Origin: Mycolicibacterium moriokaense
Lineage (GTDB): Bacteria; Actinomycetota; Actinomycetes; Mycobacteriales; Mycobacteriaceae
Direction of reading: 5' to 3'
DNA: 64,000 bases
Assembly (NCBI RefSeq): GCF_010726085.1
Contig: NZ_AP022560.1
Location: 5,394,001 to 5,458,000, forward strand
Part shown: in pieces, positions 55,852 through 64,000 of the stretch
Layout: the number at the start of each line of letters is the position of its first letter
Position numbering within the stretch: position 1 is the first letter of the stretch
Program-made: the position numbers and the translations under genes
The notes under the pieces: generated by a model
What the model was told of the DNA's origin: nothing
The model's database searches: none
What the model saw: the letters and a program-made list of their open reading frames with translations, nothing else

Positions 55852-56759
55852 GCACCGACAGCCGAACCGACGGCGACAGCTGGGATCTGGCGTCCAGCGT
55901 CGGTACCACCGCGACGATGGTCGCGGCGGCGCGCGCCGTTAGCAGTCGAGAGCACAACGCGCTTTTCGATGACCCGTACGCCGCGCCGCTGGTGCGTGCA
56001 GTCGGGCTGGAGTTCTTCACCCGACTCGTCGACGGCGAGGTCGAACTTCCTGACGACGCCGAACCGGGCGGTCCGGCGTTCCTGGCCACGTCCATCGCGG
56101 TGCGCACACGGTTCTTCGACGACTTCTTCAAGGATGCGTGTGCCGCAGGGGTCAGGCAGGCGGTGATCCTGGCATCCGGTCTGGACTCACGTGCGTACCG
56201 GCTGCCGTGGTCCGACGGGACCATCGTGTACGAGATCGATCAGCCGCGAGTGATCGAATTCAAGACCGCGACAATGACGTCGATCGGTGCGCGCCCCGCA
56301 GCCGAGCATCGGACGGTCGGCATCGACCTGCGGGAGGACTGGCCGAAGGCGTTGCGCGACAGCGGTTTCGATGTCAACCAGCCGACGGCGTGGAGCGCCG
56401 AGGGACTGCTGGTGTACCTGCCGCCAGAAGCGCAGGACCGGCTGTTCGACAACATCACCGCGCTCAGCGCGCCGGGCAGTCAGTTGGCCACCGAGTATCA
56501 CCCGGACGCCGCCGCCAGCATCGGCTCGCGGATGAAGGCGATCAAGGCGCAATTGGATGACGCGCCCGACCTGGACATCACACAGCTGTTCTACGACGGC
56601 GAGCGCAACGGCGTCGTCGAGTACCTCACCGAACGCGGCTGGCACGTGTCTGCGCGTCGCCGTCCGGATGTCTTCGCCGGCTACGGGCGAGAGTTTCCCG
56701 ACACCGAAGCCCTTGTACCGCTGCGCGATTCACTCGCGGTGATCGCGACCAGAAAGTAG
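55848..56759 (+). CDS. Class I SAM-dependent methyltransferase, TIGR00027 family (copy 2)
   Basis: 303 residues, tandem paralogue: [56 protein letters not shown]. Its ATG overlaps the stop of copy 1 as ATGA, so the copies are coupled. Confidence 0.9.
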   Translation: MSTDSRTDGDSWDLASSVGTTATMVAAARAVSSREHNALFDDPYAAPLVRAVGLEFFTRLVDGEVELPDDAEPGGPAFLATSIAVRTRFFDDFFKDACAAGVRQAVILASGLDSRAYRLPWSDGTIVYEIDQPRVIEFKTATMTSIGARPAAEHRTVGIDLREDWPKALRDSGFDVNQPTAWSAEGLLVYLPPEAQDRLFDNITALSAPGSQLATEYHPDAAASIGSRMKAIKAQLDDAPDLDITQLFYDGERNGVVEYLTERGWHVSARRRPDVFAGYGREFPDTEALVPLRDSLAVIATRK

Positions 56760-56764
56760 GAGAC

Positions 56765-57665
56765 ATGGCACGCACCGACAACGATTCATGGGACTTGGCA
56801 TCCAGCGTCGGGTCGACGGCGACGATGGTCGCCGCCCAGCGGGCGCTGAGCAACCGCGAGGGTCTCATCTTCGACCCGTACGCCGAGCCGCTCGTGCGCG
56901 CCGTCGGCCTCGACTTCTTCGTCAAGGCGCTTGACGGCGAGATCCAGTTCGACGACGTCGATCCCCGCTTCAGTTTGCGCCGTACTGCCGAGGGAATGGC
57001 CGTCCGCACACGCCATTTCGACTCCCTGTTCACCAATGCGACCGCCGCGGGTGTCCGTCAGGCGGTGATACTGGCCGCCGGCCTGGACGCGCGAGCCTAT
57101 CGGCTGGCCTGGCCCGCCGGTACCACGATCTACGAGCTGGACCAGCCCGAGGTCATCGCCTTCAAAACCGAGACCCTTGCCCAGTTGGGCGCCGAACCTG
57201 CGGCGGACCGAAGGGCGATCGCGGTCGATCTTCGTGATGACTGGCCGAAAGCACTGCTGGACAACGGCTTCGACCCCACCCAACCGACAGCCTGGATCGC
57301 CGAGGGCCTGCTGATCTACCTGCCGGGCCGAAGCGCAGGATCTGCTGTTCGACCGTATCGACGAGCTCAGCGCTCCTGGTAGCCGCATCGCCACCGAGCA
57401 CATCCCGGATATCAGCGCGTTCTCCGACGGGCGGTCACGGGTGATCGCCGACCGGCTCAAGAAGTACGGACACGACATCGAAATGTCGGAGCTGATCTAC
57501 CACGAGAAGCGCAACGACGTCGTTGAGTACCTGACGGCGCGCGGGTGGGACGTCACTGCGCAGAACGTGCGGGACGCATACGCCGCCAACGGATTCGAGT
57601 TCCCTGAGGACGGGACGATGGGCTTCTTCACCGATATGAGCTACCTGACGGCGATCAAACGCTAA
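56765..57665 (+). pseudogene. Class I SAM-dependent methyltransferase (copy 3), frameshifted
   Basis: Starts six bases after copy 2 and matches the family to [10 protein letters not shown], then a single inserted base near 57322-57330 (CCGGGCCGAAG where copy 2 has a 10-base CCGCCAGAAG) shifts the frame to a TAG at 57380-57382. In the other frame the protein continues [20 protein letters not shown] to the normal C terminus GFFTDMSYLTAIKR with stop TAA 57663-57665. No other damage is seen, so the lesion is recent or a sequencing error. Confidence 0.85.
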
Positions 57666-58987
57666 TCGTCGCGTTGAGTCAGTTCGCAGAACCTGCCGTA
57701 ACGGTCGTCGACCGCCGCTCGCCAGGCTGGATCGGGCTCGACGACCCTTTCGACCGTTGCCCACCGCGCCGCGTCGGTGACCGACGATTCCAACCCCAGT
57801 GCCACTCGTCCCAGAAACGCCGCACCGAGCGCCGCTCCTTCGGCGACCCCCGACACGCTCACGGGTAGCCCCGTCGCGTCCGCGATGGCCTGCATCCACG
57901 GCGCGACCCGCGTACCGCCCCCGGTGGCAACGACGCGTGACGCCCGCATACCGCTCATCTCGATCAGTTGCCGCACAACGAATCCCGAGGCCTCGAAGGC
58001 TGCCCGCCGCACTGACGCACCGTCGTGGGTGAGGTTCAACCCGTCGAGCACGCCGCGGCGATCCGGATCGTGCAGCGGAACGCGTTCGCCACGCAGATAC
58101 GGTGACCACACCGGCACACGTCCGGGCTCGATCTCACCACCGTCAGCGACGAGGCGGTCGACCCAGCCGAGGAAGAGGCCACCCGCGTTGCTCGGGCCGC
58201 CGATCTGGAACTTGCCGGACCGCGGATGCGGCAGCGTCCACAGGCCGGGAACCTCACGGAACTCGCCGACGGTCACCCACACGATCAGGGTCGTGCCGCA
58301 CATCACGAGTACGTCGCCGTCCTCGTCGGCGCCCGCGACGAGTTGTTCGCACACTGCGTCGACGGCCCCGGCGCCCAGCACCGCCTCGGTGTCGCGGACC
58401 TGGCCCGCCGCGGTGCCCATCGTCTCGACCCGCGGCATGGTCTCCGGTGTCGTGCCGCACTCGGCGCAGACCGATGCACTCCAGCCGTTGCCGTCGAACA
58501 ACGGGTACGCGGTGCTGGCCGTCGAGTTGTCGACGATCGGCGCGCCCGCCAACGCGTGGTTTGCCACCGCCGTCGCAGGCCAGTAGCCGTGCGCATCGGG
58601 CGCCTCCCCCACCGTCCAGCTCAGGAATTCGACGGCCTCGCCGGACAGAAACGACGCGGCCGGACCGTCGGTCGACCGACCTCGGCCGTCGCCGTAGAGC
58701 AGACCGGGTGTCCGCGGACGTCCCTGGTCGTCGACGGCGGTCAGCGACGGCACCATCGCGGTGACCGTCACCGCCTTGGCGTCGGGCCTGCGCAGTTCGG
58801 ATAGCGCAGTCAACGGGCCCTGCCGCCAGGCCTCGTCGGCGTCATGCTCGAGCCGATCCGGTGCGGGCACCCGTAACCGGTGCGGGATTCTCGTCCTGGC
58901 CGCCACCTGGCCGTCCTCGTCGGCAGCGACGGCCTTGACCGCGGTCGTACCGATGTCGATGCCGATTGTCACCGCTTTGGCTGACAC
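57662..58987 (-). CDS. xylB: FGGY-family carbohydrate kinase, XylB-like (Rv0729)
   Basis: 441 residues. GIDIGTTAVKAVAADEDG is the N-terminal ATP/sugar fold signature, CGTTLIVWV and GGTRVAPWMQAIADATGLPV the second half. Shorter than typical xylulokinase (about 490). Substrate is probably a ketopentose or related polyol-derived sugar. GTG 58987 lies seven bases after TACGGT (minus strand), so it may be leaderless. Its stop overlaps the stop of the convergent methyltransferase copy 3. Confidence 0.85.
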   Translation of the reverse strand: MSAKAVTIGIDIGTTAVKAVAADEDGQVAARTRIPHRLRVPAPDRLEHDADEAWRQGPLTALSELRRPDAKAVTVTAMVPSLTAVDDQGRPRTPGLLYGDGRGRSTDGPAASFLSGEAVEFLSWTVGEAPDAHGYWPATAVANHALAGAPIVDNSTASTAYPLFDGNGWSASVCAECGTTPETMPRVETMGTAAGQVRDTEAVLGAGAVDAVCEQLVAGADEDGDVLVMCGTTLIVWVTVGEFREVPGLWTLPHPRSGKFQIGGPSNAGGLFLGWVDRLVADGGEIEPGRVPVWSPYLRGERVPLHDPDRRGVLDGLNLTHDGASVRRAAFEASGFVVRQLIEMSGMRASRVVATGGGTRVAPWMQAIADATGLPVSVSGVAEGAALGAAFLGRVALGLESSVTDAARWATVERVVEPDPAWRAAVDDRYGRFCELTQRDD

Positions 58988-59017
58988 GGGCGTCACCGTA
59001 CGCCAGCATGTGCATAC
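58988..59017. promoter_or_regulatory. 30-bp divergent promoter between the sugar kinase and dehydrogenase genes
   Basis: Only 30 bp separate two divergent GTG start codons. For the kinase, TACGGT on the minus strand (58995-59000) sits at leaderless spacing. For the dehydrogenase, CAGCAT (59005-59010) is a weak candidate. The -35 regions must lie inside the opposite genes, so the promoters overlap. Confidence 0.4.
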
Positions 59018-59992
59018 GTGGACAGACTTCGCGCCCTCGTGACGGCGCCGCTGCGCGGTGCGGGCTTCGACAAGCTGCGTCAGCTGGCCGACGTCGCCTA
59101 CGACCCGTGGATCGAGCAACGCCCGCTGCGGATCTATTCCGCCGAGCAACTGGCCCAGCGTGTATCCGACGAGCACGCGGATATCCTTGTGGTGGAGAGT
59201 GATTCGGTTATAGGCCCGGTGTTCGACCTGCCCTTGCGTGCGATCGCATCCACCCGTGGTGACCCCAACAATGTCGATATCGCCGGAGCGACCGCGGCGG
59301 GAATTCCGGTGCTGTACACGCCCGGCCGCAACGCCGACGCCGTCGCGGAGATGGCGCTCGCGCTGCTGTTCGCGACCACCCGCCACGTGTTGGGCGCCGA
59401 CGCGGATGTCCGTGCCGGGGAGGTTTTCCGCGACGGCACCATTCCCTACCAACGGTTTCGGGCGTGGGAGATCGCGGGGCGGACGGCCGGTTTGGTGGGC
59501 CTCGGCGCGGTGGCGCGCGCACTGCGGTGGCGGCTGGAGGGGCTCGGCGTGACGGTCATCGCCTACGACCCGTACAACGATGAAGCCCACCATAGCCTCG
59601 ACGACCTGCTCGCCGAGGCCGACATCGTCTCGCTGCATGCGCCGGTCACCGACGACACCGTGGGCATGATCGGCGCCGATCAGTTCGCGAGGATGCGTGA
59701 CGGTGCGGTGTTCCTCAATACCGCGCGGTCGCAGCTGCATGACACCGACGCCCTGGTCGACGCTCTGCGCAGCGGCAAGGTCGCAGCCGCCGGACTGGAT
59801 CACTTCGTCGGCGAGATCCTGCCGGCCGACCATCCCCTCACCGGGATGCCCAACGTCGTGCTGACGCCTCACATCGGCGGGGCCACGTGGAACACTGAGG
59901 CACGGCAGGCGCAGCTGGTCGCCGACGGCCTCGAGGCGCTGCTGTGCGGACGCGCGCCCGCACATATCGTCAACCCGGAGGTGCTGACGTGA
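59018..59992 (+). CDS. serA2: D-isomer-specific 2-hydroxyacid dehydrogenase, SerA2-like (Rv0728c)
   Basis: 324 residues. NAD fold GLVGLGAVARALRWRLEG, TRGDPNNVDI, the Arg region FLNTARSQLHDTDALVDAL, and catalytic Glu and His in LPADHPLTGMPNVVLTPHIGG. Lacks an ACT domain, so it is not the serine-pathway enzyme despite the name. It forms a module with the kinase and the aldolase. Confidence 0.86.
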   Translation: MDRLRALVTAPLRGAGFDKLRQLADVAYDPWIEQRPLRIYSAEQLAQRVSDEHADILVVESDSVIGPVFDLPLRAIASTRGDPNNVDIAGATAAGIPVLYTPGRNADAVAEMALALLFATTRHVLGADADVRAGEVFRDGTIPYQRFRAWEIAGRTAGLVGLGAVARALRWRLEGLGVTVIAYDPYNDEAHHSLDDLLAEADIVSLHAPVTDDTVGMIGADQFARMRDGAVFLNTARSQLHDTDALVDALRSGKVAAAGLDHFVGEILPADHPLTGMPNVVLTPHIGGATWNTEARQAQLVADGLEALLCGRAPAHIVNPEVLT

Positions 59993-60645
59993 GATTCGTC
60001 GCCGACCCCGAGAACGCGGTACTGGCCGCAGCCAAGGACATGCTGCGCCGCGGCCTGGTCGAGGGCACGGCGGGCAACATCTCAGCCAGGCGCAAGGACG
60101 GCAACATCGTCATCACCCCGTCGTCGGTGGACTACTCCGCCATGACTCTCGACGACCTCGTTCTCGTCGACCCGGACGGCGGTGTGCTGGCCGCCAAGGA
60201 CGGCCGGAGCCCGTCGACGGAGATGGCGCTGCACCTGGCGTGCTATCGCGCGTTCGACGACATCGGCAGTGTGATCCACAGTCATCCGGTGTGGGCCACC
60301 ATGTTTGCCGTCGCACATCAGCCGATTCCCCCCGCCGTCGACGAGTTCGCCGTCTACTGCGGTGGCGACATCCGGTGTGCGGACTATGCGGCATCGGGAA
60401 CGCCAGAGGTCGGCCACAACGCCGTGAAAGCGTTGGAGGGCAGGGCCGCTGCGCTGATCGCCAATCACGGTTTGGTGGCCGTCGGCCCGCGACCCGACAA
60501 GGTGCTGCACGTCACCGCACTGGTCGAGCGGACAGCCCAGATCGTCTGGGGCGCAAGAGCTCTTGGTGGACCGGTGCCGATCCCCGACGAGGTCAACACG
60601 AACTTCGCCGCCGTGTACGGCTATCTGCGCCAGAATCCCATGTGA
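59989..60645 (+). CDS. fucA: Class II aldolase, L-fuculose-phosphate aldolase-like (Rv0727c)
   Basis: 218 residues. GTAGNISARRKDGNIVITPSS, catalytic Glu in STEMALHL, zinc His in IHSHPVWATM and ANHGLVAVG. Cleaves a phosphorylated ketose to dihydroxyacetone phosphate and an aldehyde. GTG 59989 has GGAGG upstream and overlaps the serA2 stop (GTGA). Its TGA lies in the palindromic repeat. Confidence 0.87.
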   Translation: MRFVADPENAVLAAAKDMLRRGLVEGTAGNISARRKDGNIVITPSSVDYSAMTLDDLVLVDPDGGVLAAKDGRSPSTEMALHLACYRAFDDIGSVIHSHPVWATMFAVAHQPIPPAVDEFAVYCGGDIRCADYAASGTPEVGHNAVKALEGRAAALIANHGLVAVGPRPDKVLHVTALVERTAQIVWGARALGGPVPIPDEVNTNFAAVYGYLRQNPM

Positions 60646-60693
60646 TTTGTGTGCGTTTTCGAGCGCTCACCGCTCCTAAACGCACACAAATCA
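60643..60693. repeat. Dispersed palindromic repeat at a convergent junction (copy B)
   Basis: A 51-bp palindrome opening with TGATTTGTGTGCG and closing with CGCACACAAATCA. The outer TGA is the fucA stop and the outer TCA is the sppA stop, so both genes end inside the element. Its centre GAGCGCTCACCGCTCC also occurs in copy A read in reverse. Probable bidirectional terminator. Confidence 0.88.
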
Positions 60694-62487
60694 GAAGAGA
60701 GAGTCGCCCAGCCAGAGGGCGCTGACGCCACTCATCGACCGCTCCGCCTGGCCGATGACCCCGGCCACGGAGCGGCCCACGAGCACGGCGAGCGCCTCGG
60801 GAAGCGATGCGGCCGTGGGCGCCGACGACGGCTTGGGGTGCAGAAAATCCATGAACGACGAGCCGGGATAGCTCACCAGCCGGACGTCGTCGTCGGGGTC
60901 GAGACCGGCCAGCACCTTGGCGCGCCTGATCGCGGTGCGAAGCCCGCCGAGTTCGTCGACCAGTCCGTGCTCGTGGGCGTCGGCGCCCGTCCACACTCGG
61001 CCGCGCGCGACCGCATCGACCTCTTCGACGGCCATCTTGCGCCCCGCGGCGACCCGCTCGACGAAGTCGGTGTAGAACAGGTCGGCCTCCGCCTCGACGT
61101 GCGCGCGCTGCTCGTCGGTGAACGGCTTGTTGATCGACCAGGCGTCGGCATTGGCGTTGGTGCGCACCGAATCCGAGCGGACGCCGAGCCGGTCCTTGAG
61201 CTCACGGGCGACCAGCTTGCCGGTGACGACGCCGATCGAGCCGGTGATGGTGCCCGGGTTGGCCACAATCGCGTCGGCTGCCATCGCTGCGTAGTAGCCG
61301 CCGGAAGCTGCGACGGCGCCCATCGACGCGACGACGGGCTTTCCGGTGTTCCGGATCCGGACCACCTCGCGCCATATGGTTTCCGAACCGGTGATCGCTC
61401 CGCCGGGGCTGTCCACGCGCAACACGATCGCGGAGACGGAATCGTTGGCTGCGGCCTCGCGCAGTGCTGCTGCGATGGTGTCGCCGCCGGCGCTCGAATT
61501 GCCGAACGGCAGCACCTGCGGGCCCCCGCGGCCGCTGACGATCGGGCCGTGCAGGGTGACGACAGCGATCGTCGGCTTCTTCTTACGGCCGGGCACCGCA
61601 GGGATGGGTGGTGACGGCCGCGAGGCGGTGGCCTTCGCGTACCGCGACAGGTACAGCCGCGGCGGCGCATCCCCGGAATCCGCGTCGCCGGTTTCCGGCG
61701 AGATGCCCGGCGCGCCAACGAGTTCGGCGATGCGGGCATAGGCCTCGTCGCGGAATCCGATTCGGTCGATCAATCGGCCGGTGACGGCGTCGTCGCGCAG
61801 CAGCGGCGCCTTGTCGGCGAGCGCGTCGACCTCCGCCGGGTCGAGGCGGCGGGACTCCGCGACCGCCTGCCAGACCTGGGCGTGCAGGCTTTCGATCAGT
61901 CGGCGATCGGCCTCACGGTGCGAATCGGTGTAGCTGTCCTGTGTGAAAACGTTTGCGAAGGACTTGTATTCGCCGCGCGCGACGAACTGCGCCTCGATAC
62001 CCGCCTTGTCGAGCGCGTCGCGTAGGAACGTCGCGTTGGTCGCGAAGCCGATCAGTCCGACGGTGCCCGAGGACTGCATCCACACTTCGCGAAACGCCGA
62101 CGCGAGGTAGTACGACAGCGTGCCCGGGTAGGTCTCGGCCCAGGCGACCGACGGCTTGACGTCGCTGAACGCGGAGATGGCCGCGCGCAGTTCCTGGACG
62201 GGTCCGGCCGCGGCGGCGGGAAGTTGAACGCGGGCGATCAGGCCCGCCACCCGCGGGTCGTCCGCGGCGCGGTGAATGGCGTCGACGGCCTCGCGCAGCA
62301 CCAACGTCCGGCTGCCGCCGGTGATCATCGCGATCGGGTCGAAGCCACTCGTTTCCTGCGGCGGCGACATCAGGTCGAGTTCGAGCACGCATCCGTCGGG
62401 GACACCGTGATGCCGGGCGGTGTCGACCCGCCTGCCGAGCGCGCGAAGGTCGTCAATGCCCGGGATGCCTGGCAGAAATGCGAACAT
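60691..62487 (-). CDS. sppA: Signal peptide peptidase SppA, 67K type
   Basis: 598 residues, two-domain SppA. The general-base Lys175 is in ARGEYKSFANVF and the nucleophile Ser395 in GAVAASGGYYAAMAADAIVA; VLRVDSPGGAITGSE and NPGTITGSIGVVTGK support it. No clear N-terminal membrane helix is seen, which is unusual. Degrades cleaved signal peptides. Same position next to fucA as in M. tuberculosis (Rv0724). Confidence 0.92.
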   Translation of the reverse strand: MFAFLPGIPGIDDLRALGRRVDTARHHGVPDGCVLELDLMSPPQETSGFDPIAMITGGSRTLVLREAVDAIHRAADDPRVAGLIARVQLPAAAAGPVQELRAAISAFSDVKPSVAWAETYPGTLSYYLASAFREVWMQSSGTVGLIGFATNATFLRDALDKAGIEAQFVARGEYKSFANVFTQDSYTDSHREADRRLIESLHAQVWQAVAESRRLDPAEVDALADKAPLLRDDAVTGRLIDRIGFRDEAYARIAELVGAPGISPETGDADSGDAPPRLYLSRYAKATASRPSPPIPAVPGRKKKPTIAVVTLHGPIVSGRGGPQVLPFGNSSAGGDTIAAALREAAANDSVSAIVLRVDSPGGAITGSETIWREVVRIRNTGKPVVASMGAVAASGGYYAAMAADAIVANPGTITGSIGVVTGKLVARELKDRLGVRSDSVRTNANADAWSINKPFTDEQRAHVEAEADLFYTDFVERVAAGRKMAVEEVDAVARGRVWTGADAHEHGLVDELGGLRTAIRRAKVLAGLDPDDDVRLVSYPGSSFMDFLHPKPSSAPTAASLPEALAVLVGRSVAGVIGQAERSMSGVSALWLGDSLF

Positions 62488-62535
62488 CCTTTGAGCCTAC
62501 CGACGGCCGCCGGCGTCTCAGCTGGCCGGAAGCGA

Positions 62536-62596
62536 GTTGACTCTGCGCTCACGGCGGCGAAATGCAGCCAAACATAGCCGTCAGCGCAGGGTCAAC
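62536..62596. repeat. 20-bp inverted repeat downstream of the DUF732 gene
   Basis: GTTGACTCTGCGCTCACGGC (62536-62555) pairs with 62577-62596 in 18 of 20 positions around a 21-base loop. It lies in the 121-bp gap between the DUF732 stop and the sppA start. Probably a terminator and possibly a dispersed mycobacterial repeat. Confidence 0.7.
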
Positions 62597-62608
62597 GCCA
62601 ATGGACGC

Positions 62609-62953
62609 TCAGCCCGGCATTATCCCCGTGAACTGCGGGCAGTAGACGGCCACCGAAACCCTCATGAAGCCCACTGCCTGCGCACGACTGAGGTTGGCGT
62701 TCTGCAACGACGCGACGAGGTTTCGCACCAGCGGCGCCGGGTTGGGGTTACGCGCCATCTCGACGGCCAGCGTGTTGCACACATTGCGCCCCAGCCCCGC
62801 GAGGTCCGTGTCGTCACCCGCGGTGATGCCGAGCGAGTTGACCGCCTTCTCGAATTGCTCGTCGGAGTCTTGTGCCTGCGCAGTCGCAGCGCCGAACACG
62901 GCGATACCAACGGCGACCATCGCGATGGTGAAGACGCGACGGAGAGTAGTCAT
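62609..62953 (-). CDS. Small secreted DUF732 protein
   Basis: 114 residues. Signal peptide (VFTIAMVAVGIAVFGAATAQA) and a DUF732 domain: FEKAVNSLGITAGDDTDLAGLGRNVCNTLA, ending in FMRVSVAVYCPQFTGIM, with two Cys that may form a disulfide. Function of the family is unknown; it is abundant in mycobacteria. ATG 62953 has GGAGCTGAG upstream. Confidence 0.88.
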   Translation of the reverse strand: MTTLRRVFTIAMVAVGIAVFGAATAQAQDSDEQFEKAVNSLGITAGDDTDLAGLGRNVCNTLAVEMARNPNPAPLVRNLVASLQNANLSRAQAVGFMRVSVAVYCPQFTGIMPG

Positions 62954-63031
62954 CTCAGCTCCTGCAGTCTCGGCCCCCCGCGACATTGATCGCACCGACG
63001 ATTGATCTTGTTACCAGTTTCTATTACACAA

Positions 63032-63058
63032 GAGCCCCCACCGTAATGGCAGGGGCTC
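63032..63058 (-). terminator. Intrinsic terminator after rplO
   Basis: GAGCCCC (63032-63038) and GGGGCTC (63052-63058) form a 7-bp stem with a 13-base loop, followed on the minus strand by TTGTGT. It lies 16 bases past the rplO stop and closes the spc ribosomal operon here. Confidence 0.75.
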
Positions 63059-63074
63059 ATGCGTACAACTGGAG

Positions 63075-63515
63075 CTACAGCTCGGTTGCGGATCCGCCCG
63101 CGGCGGTGATCTTCTCGCGTGCGCTTCCGCTGAACTTGTGCGCGGTGACGTTGACCTTGACGGTCAGCTTGCCGTCGCCGAGCACCTTGACCAACGAATT
63201 CTTGCGCACCGCACCCGATGCCACCAGCTCGTCGACACCCACATCGCCGCCCTTGGGGAACAGCTTGTTGATGTCGCCGACGTTGACGACCTCGTACTCG
63301 GTGCGGAACCGGTTGCGGAAGCCCTTGAGCTTCGGCAGCCGCATGTGGATGGGCATCTGGCCACCCTCGAACATCGCGGGGACGTTCTTGCGTGCCTTGG
63401 TGCCCTTGGTGCCGCGACCGGCGGTCTTGCCCTTGGAGCCCTCACCGCGGCCCACTCGGGTCTTCGCGGTCTTCGACCCCGGCGCCGGGCGCAGGTCGTG
63501 CAGTTTGATAGTCAT
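63075..63515 (-). CDS. rplO: 50S ribosomal protein L15
   Basis: 146 residues. [37 protein letters not shown] and [18 protein letters not shown] are diagnostic. Starts two bases after the rpmD stop. Confidence 0.98.
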   Translation of the reverse strand: MTIKLHDLRPAPGSKTAKTRVGRGEGSKGKTAGRGTKGTKARKNVPAMFEGGQMPIHMRLPKLKGFRNRFRTEYEVVNVGDINKLFPKGGDVGVDELVASGAVRKNSLVKVLGDGKLTVKVNVTAHKFSGSAREKITAAGGSATEL

Positions 63516-63517
63516 CC

Positions 63518-63697
63518 TCAGACCTCTTCTACTTCGACGAGGTGGTGGACGGCCTTGATGAGTCCACGGGTCTGCGCGTTGTCCTCACGGACCACCGACT
63601 GCCGGATCTTGCGCAGTCCGAGGGTCCGCAGGCTCTCGCGTTGCTTCCAGCGCGCACCGATCGTGCTGCGCACCTGGGTGATCTTGAGCTCTGCCAT
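63518..63697 (-). CDS. rpmD: 50S ribosomal protein L30
   Basis: 59 residues: [40 protein letters not shown] and HHLVEVEEV, the complete short bacterial L30. Start ATG 63697 lies two bases past the rpsE stop. Confidence 0.96.
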   Translation of the reverse strand: MAELKITQVRSTIGARWKQRESLRTLGLRKIRQSVVREDNAQTRGLIKAVHHLVEVEEV

Positions 63698-63699
63698 GG

Positions 63700-64000
63700 T
63701 TACGCCGTTCCTTCACGCGCAGCCGACGCGGCGAGCGCCTCGGCCTCCCGCCGCGCCCGCAGCATGCCTGCCGGCGCCACATCCTCGATGGACAGCCCAC
63801 GCCGAGCCGCCACCTCTTCCGGACGCTGGAGCAGCTTGAGCGCGGCCACCGTGGCATGCACCACGTTGATCGCGTTGTCGCTGCCCAGCGACTTAGCCAG
63901 GATGTCGTGCACGCCCGCGCATTCCAGCACCGCGCGAGCGGCGCCGCCGGCGATCACACCGGTACCGGGGCTGGCCGGGCGCAGCATCACGACGCCTGCA
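63700..64000 (-). CDS. rpsE: 30S ribosomal protein S5, C-terminal part
   Basis: The gene continues past the right edge. The visible part has the S5 C-terminal domain: [40 protein letters not shown], and an Ala/Glu-rich end. Stop TAA at 63700-63702. Confidence 0.96.
   Translation of the reverse strand, partial: AGVVMLRPASPGTGVIAGGAARAVLECAGVHDILAKSLGSDNAINVVHATVAALKLLQRPEEVAARRGLSIEDVAPAGMLRARREAEALAASAAREGTA

Noticed and set aside
58988..59965. Open frame extending the sugar kinase to 767 residues
   Set aside because: The extension is antisense to serA2 and has no kinase-like sequence; the family starts at the GIDIGTT region.
59018..59992. Serine-pathway phosphoglycerate dehydrogenase
   Set aside because: It lacks the regulatory ACT domains of mycobacterial SerA1 and is coupled to an aldolase and opposite a sugar kinase.

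Overview
The window is chromosomal DNA of a mycobacterium, most likely a rapid grower (Mycolicibacterium type). The evidence is high G+C, GTG/ATG starts with frequent ATGA/GTGA stop-start overlaps, many apparently leaderless promoters, an ESX-4 locus, the EsxT/EsxU pair, SigL/RslA, F420-dependent LLM enzymes, and gene order that follows two blocks of the M. tuberculosis map (about Rv3439c-Rv3465 and Rv0721-Rv0737). In M. tuberculosis these blocks are far apart. Here the end of the spc ribosomal operon (rpsE-rpmD-rplO, secY-adk-map) and the alpha operon (infA-rpmJ-rpsM-rpsK-rpsD-rpoA-rplQ-truA) lie about 36 kb apart, which I take to be the older arrangement (from memory of rapid-grower maps).

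Layout. 1-3.4 kb: end of an unrecognised gene, an LLM oxidoreductase behind a palindromic operator, a DEAD-box helicase and a membrane protein. 3.4-8.4 kb: two proteins of type VII substrate character, glmM, a secreted repeat protein, rpsI-rplM. 8.7-18.7 kb: a small Excalibur protein and the ESX-4 system (esxT, esxU, an associated membrane protein, eccC4, then divergent eccD4-mycP4, and eccB4). 18.8-22.7 kb: a CGNR regulator/EamA exporter pair and three tandem cutinases. 22.7-27.4 kb: truA and the alpha operon. 27.7-34.4 kb: a response regulator fused to a thioredoxin-reductase-like flavoprotein, its cNMP-domain histidine kinase, two LLM paralogues, rmlB-rmlC. 34.6-39 kb: a crotonase and the valine-catabolic operon mmsA-fadE9-mmsB. 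39-40.1 kb: an IS481-family element. 40-45.5 kb: two serine esterases, a HAD hydrolase and a NarL-type two-component pair. 45.5-51.8 kb: a MarR regulator, a four-gene cluster (aminotransferase, KAS III, SRPBCC, ThDP enzyme), rslA, sigL. 52-64 kb: map, adk, secY, three SAM methyltransferases (one frameshifted), a xylB-serA2-fucA sugar module, sppA, a DUF732 protein, rplO, rpmD and partial rpsE.

The most notable observation is the four-gene cluster at 46.1-50.5 kb, which sits between rslA and the Rv0737-like MarR gene where M. tuberculosis has nothing comparable. It carries a TGAACC-N16-CGTGTC sequence ending 6 bases before its first ATG. This matches the SigL promoter consensus as I remember it. 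A second TGAACC-N16-CGT copy precedes sigL itself at the same spacing. I read this as a SigL-switched, undescribed small-molecule or lipid pathway whose KAS III lacks the usual catalytic His.

Other structures the genes do not explain: a 25-bp tandem repeat between the response regulator and its kinase; palindromes at three convergent junctions that contain or abut both stop codons, two of them copies of one dispersed repeat; an IS481 insertion whose 6-bp target duplication contains the stop codon of the neighbouring esterase; and several operator-like palindromes in divergent promoters. I saw no tRNA, rRNA, CRISPR array or phage genes.
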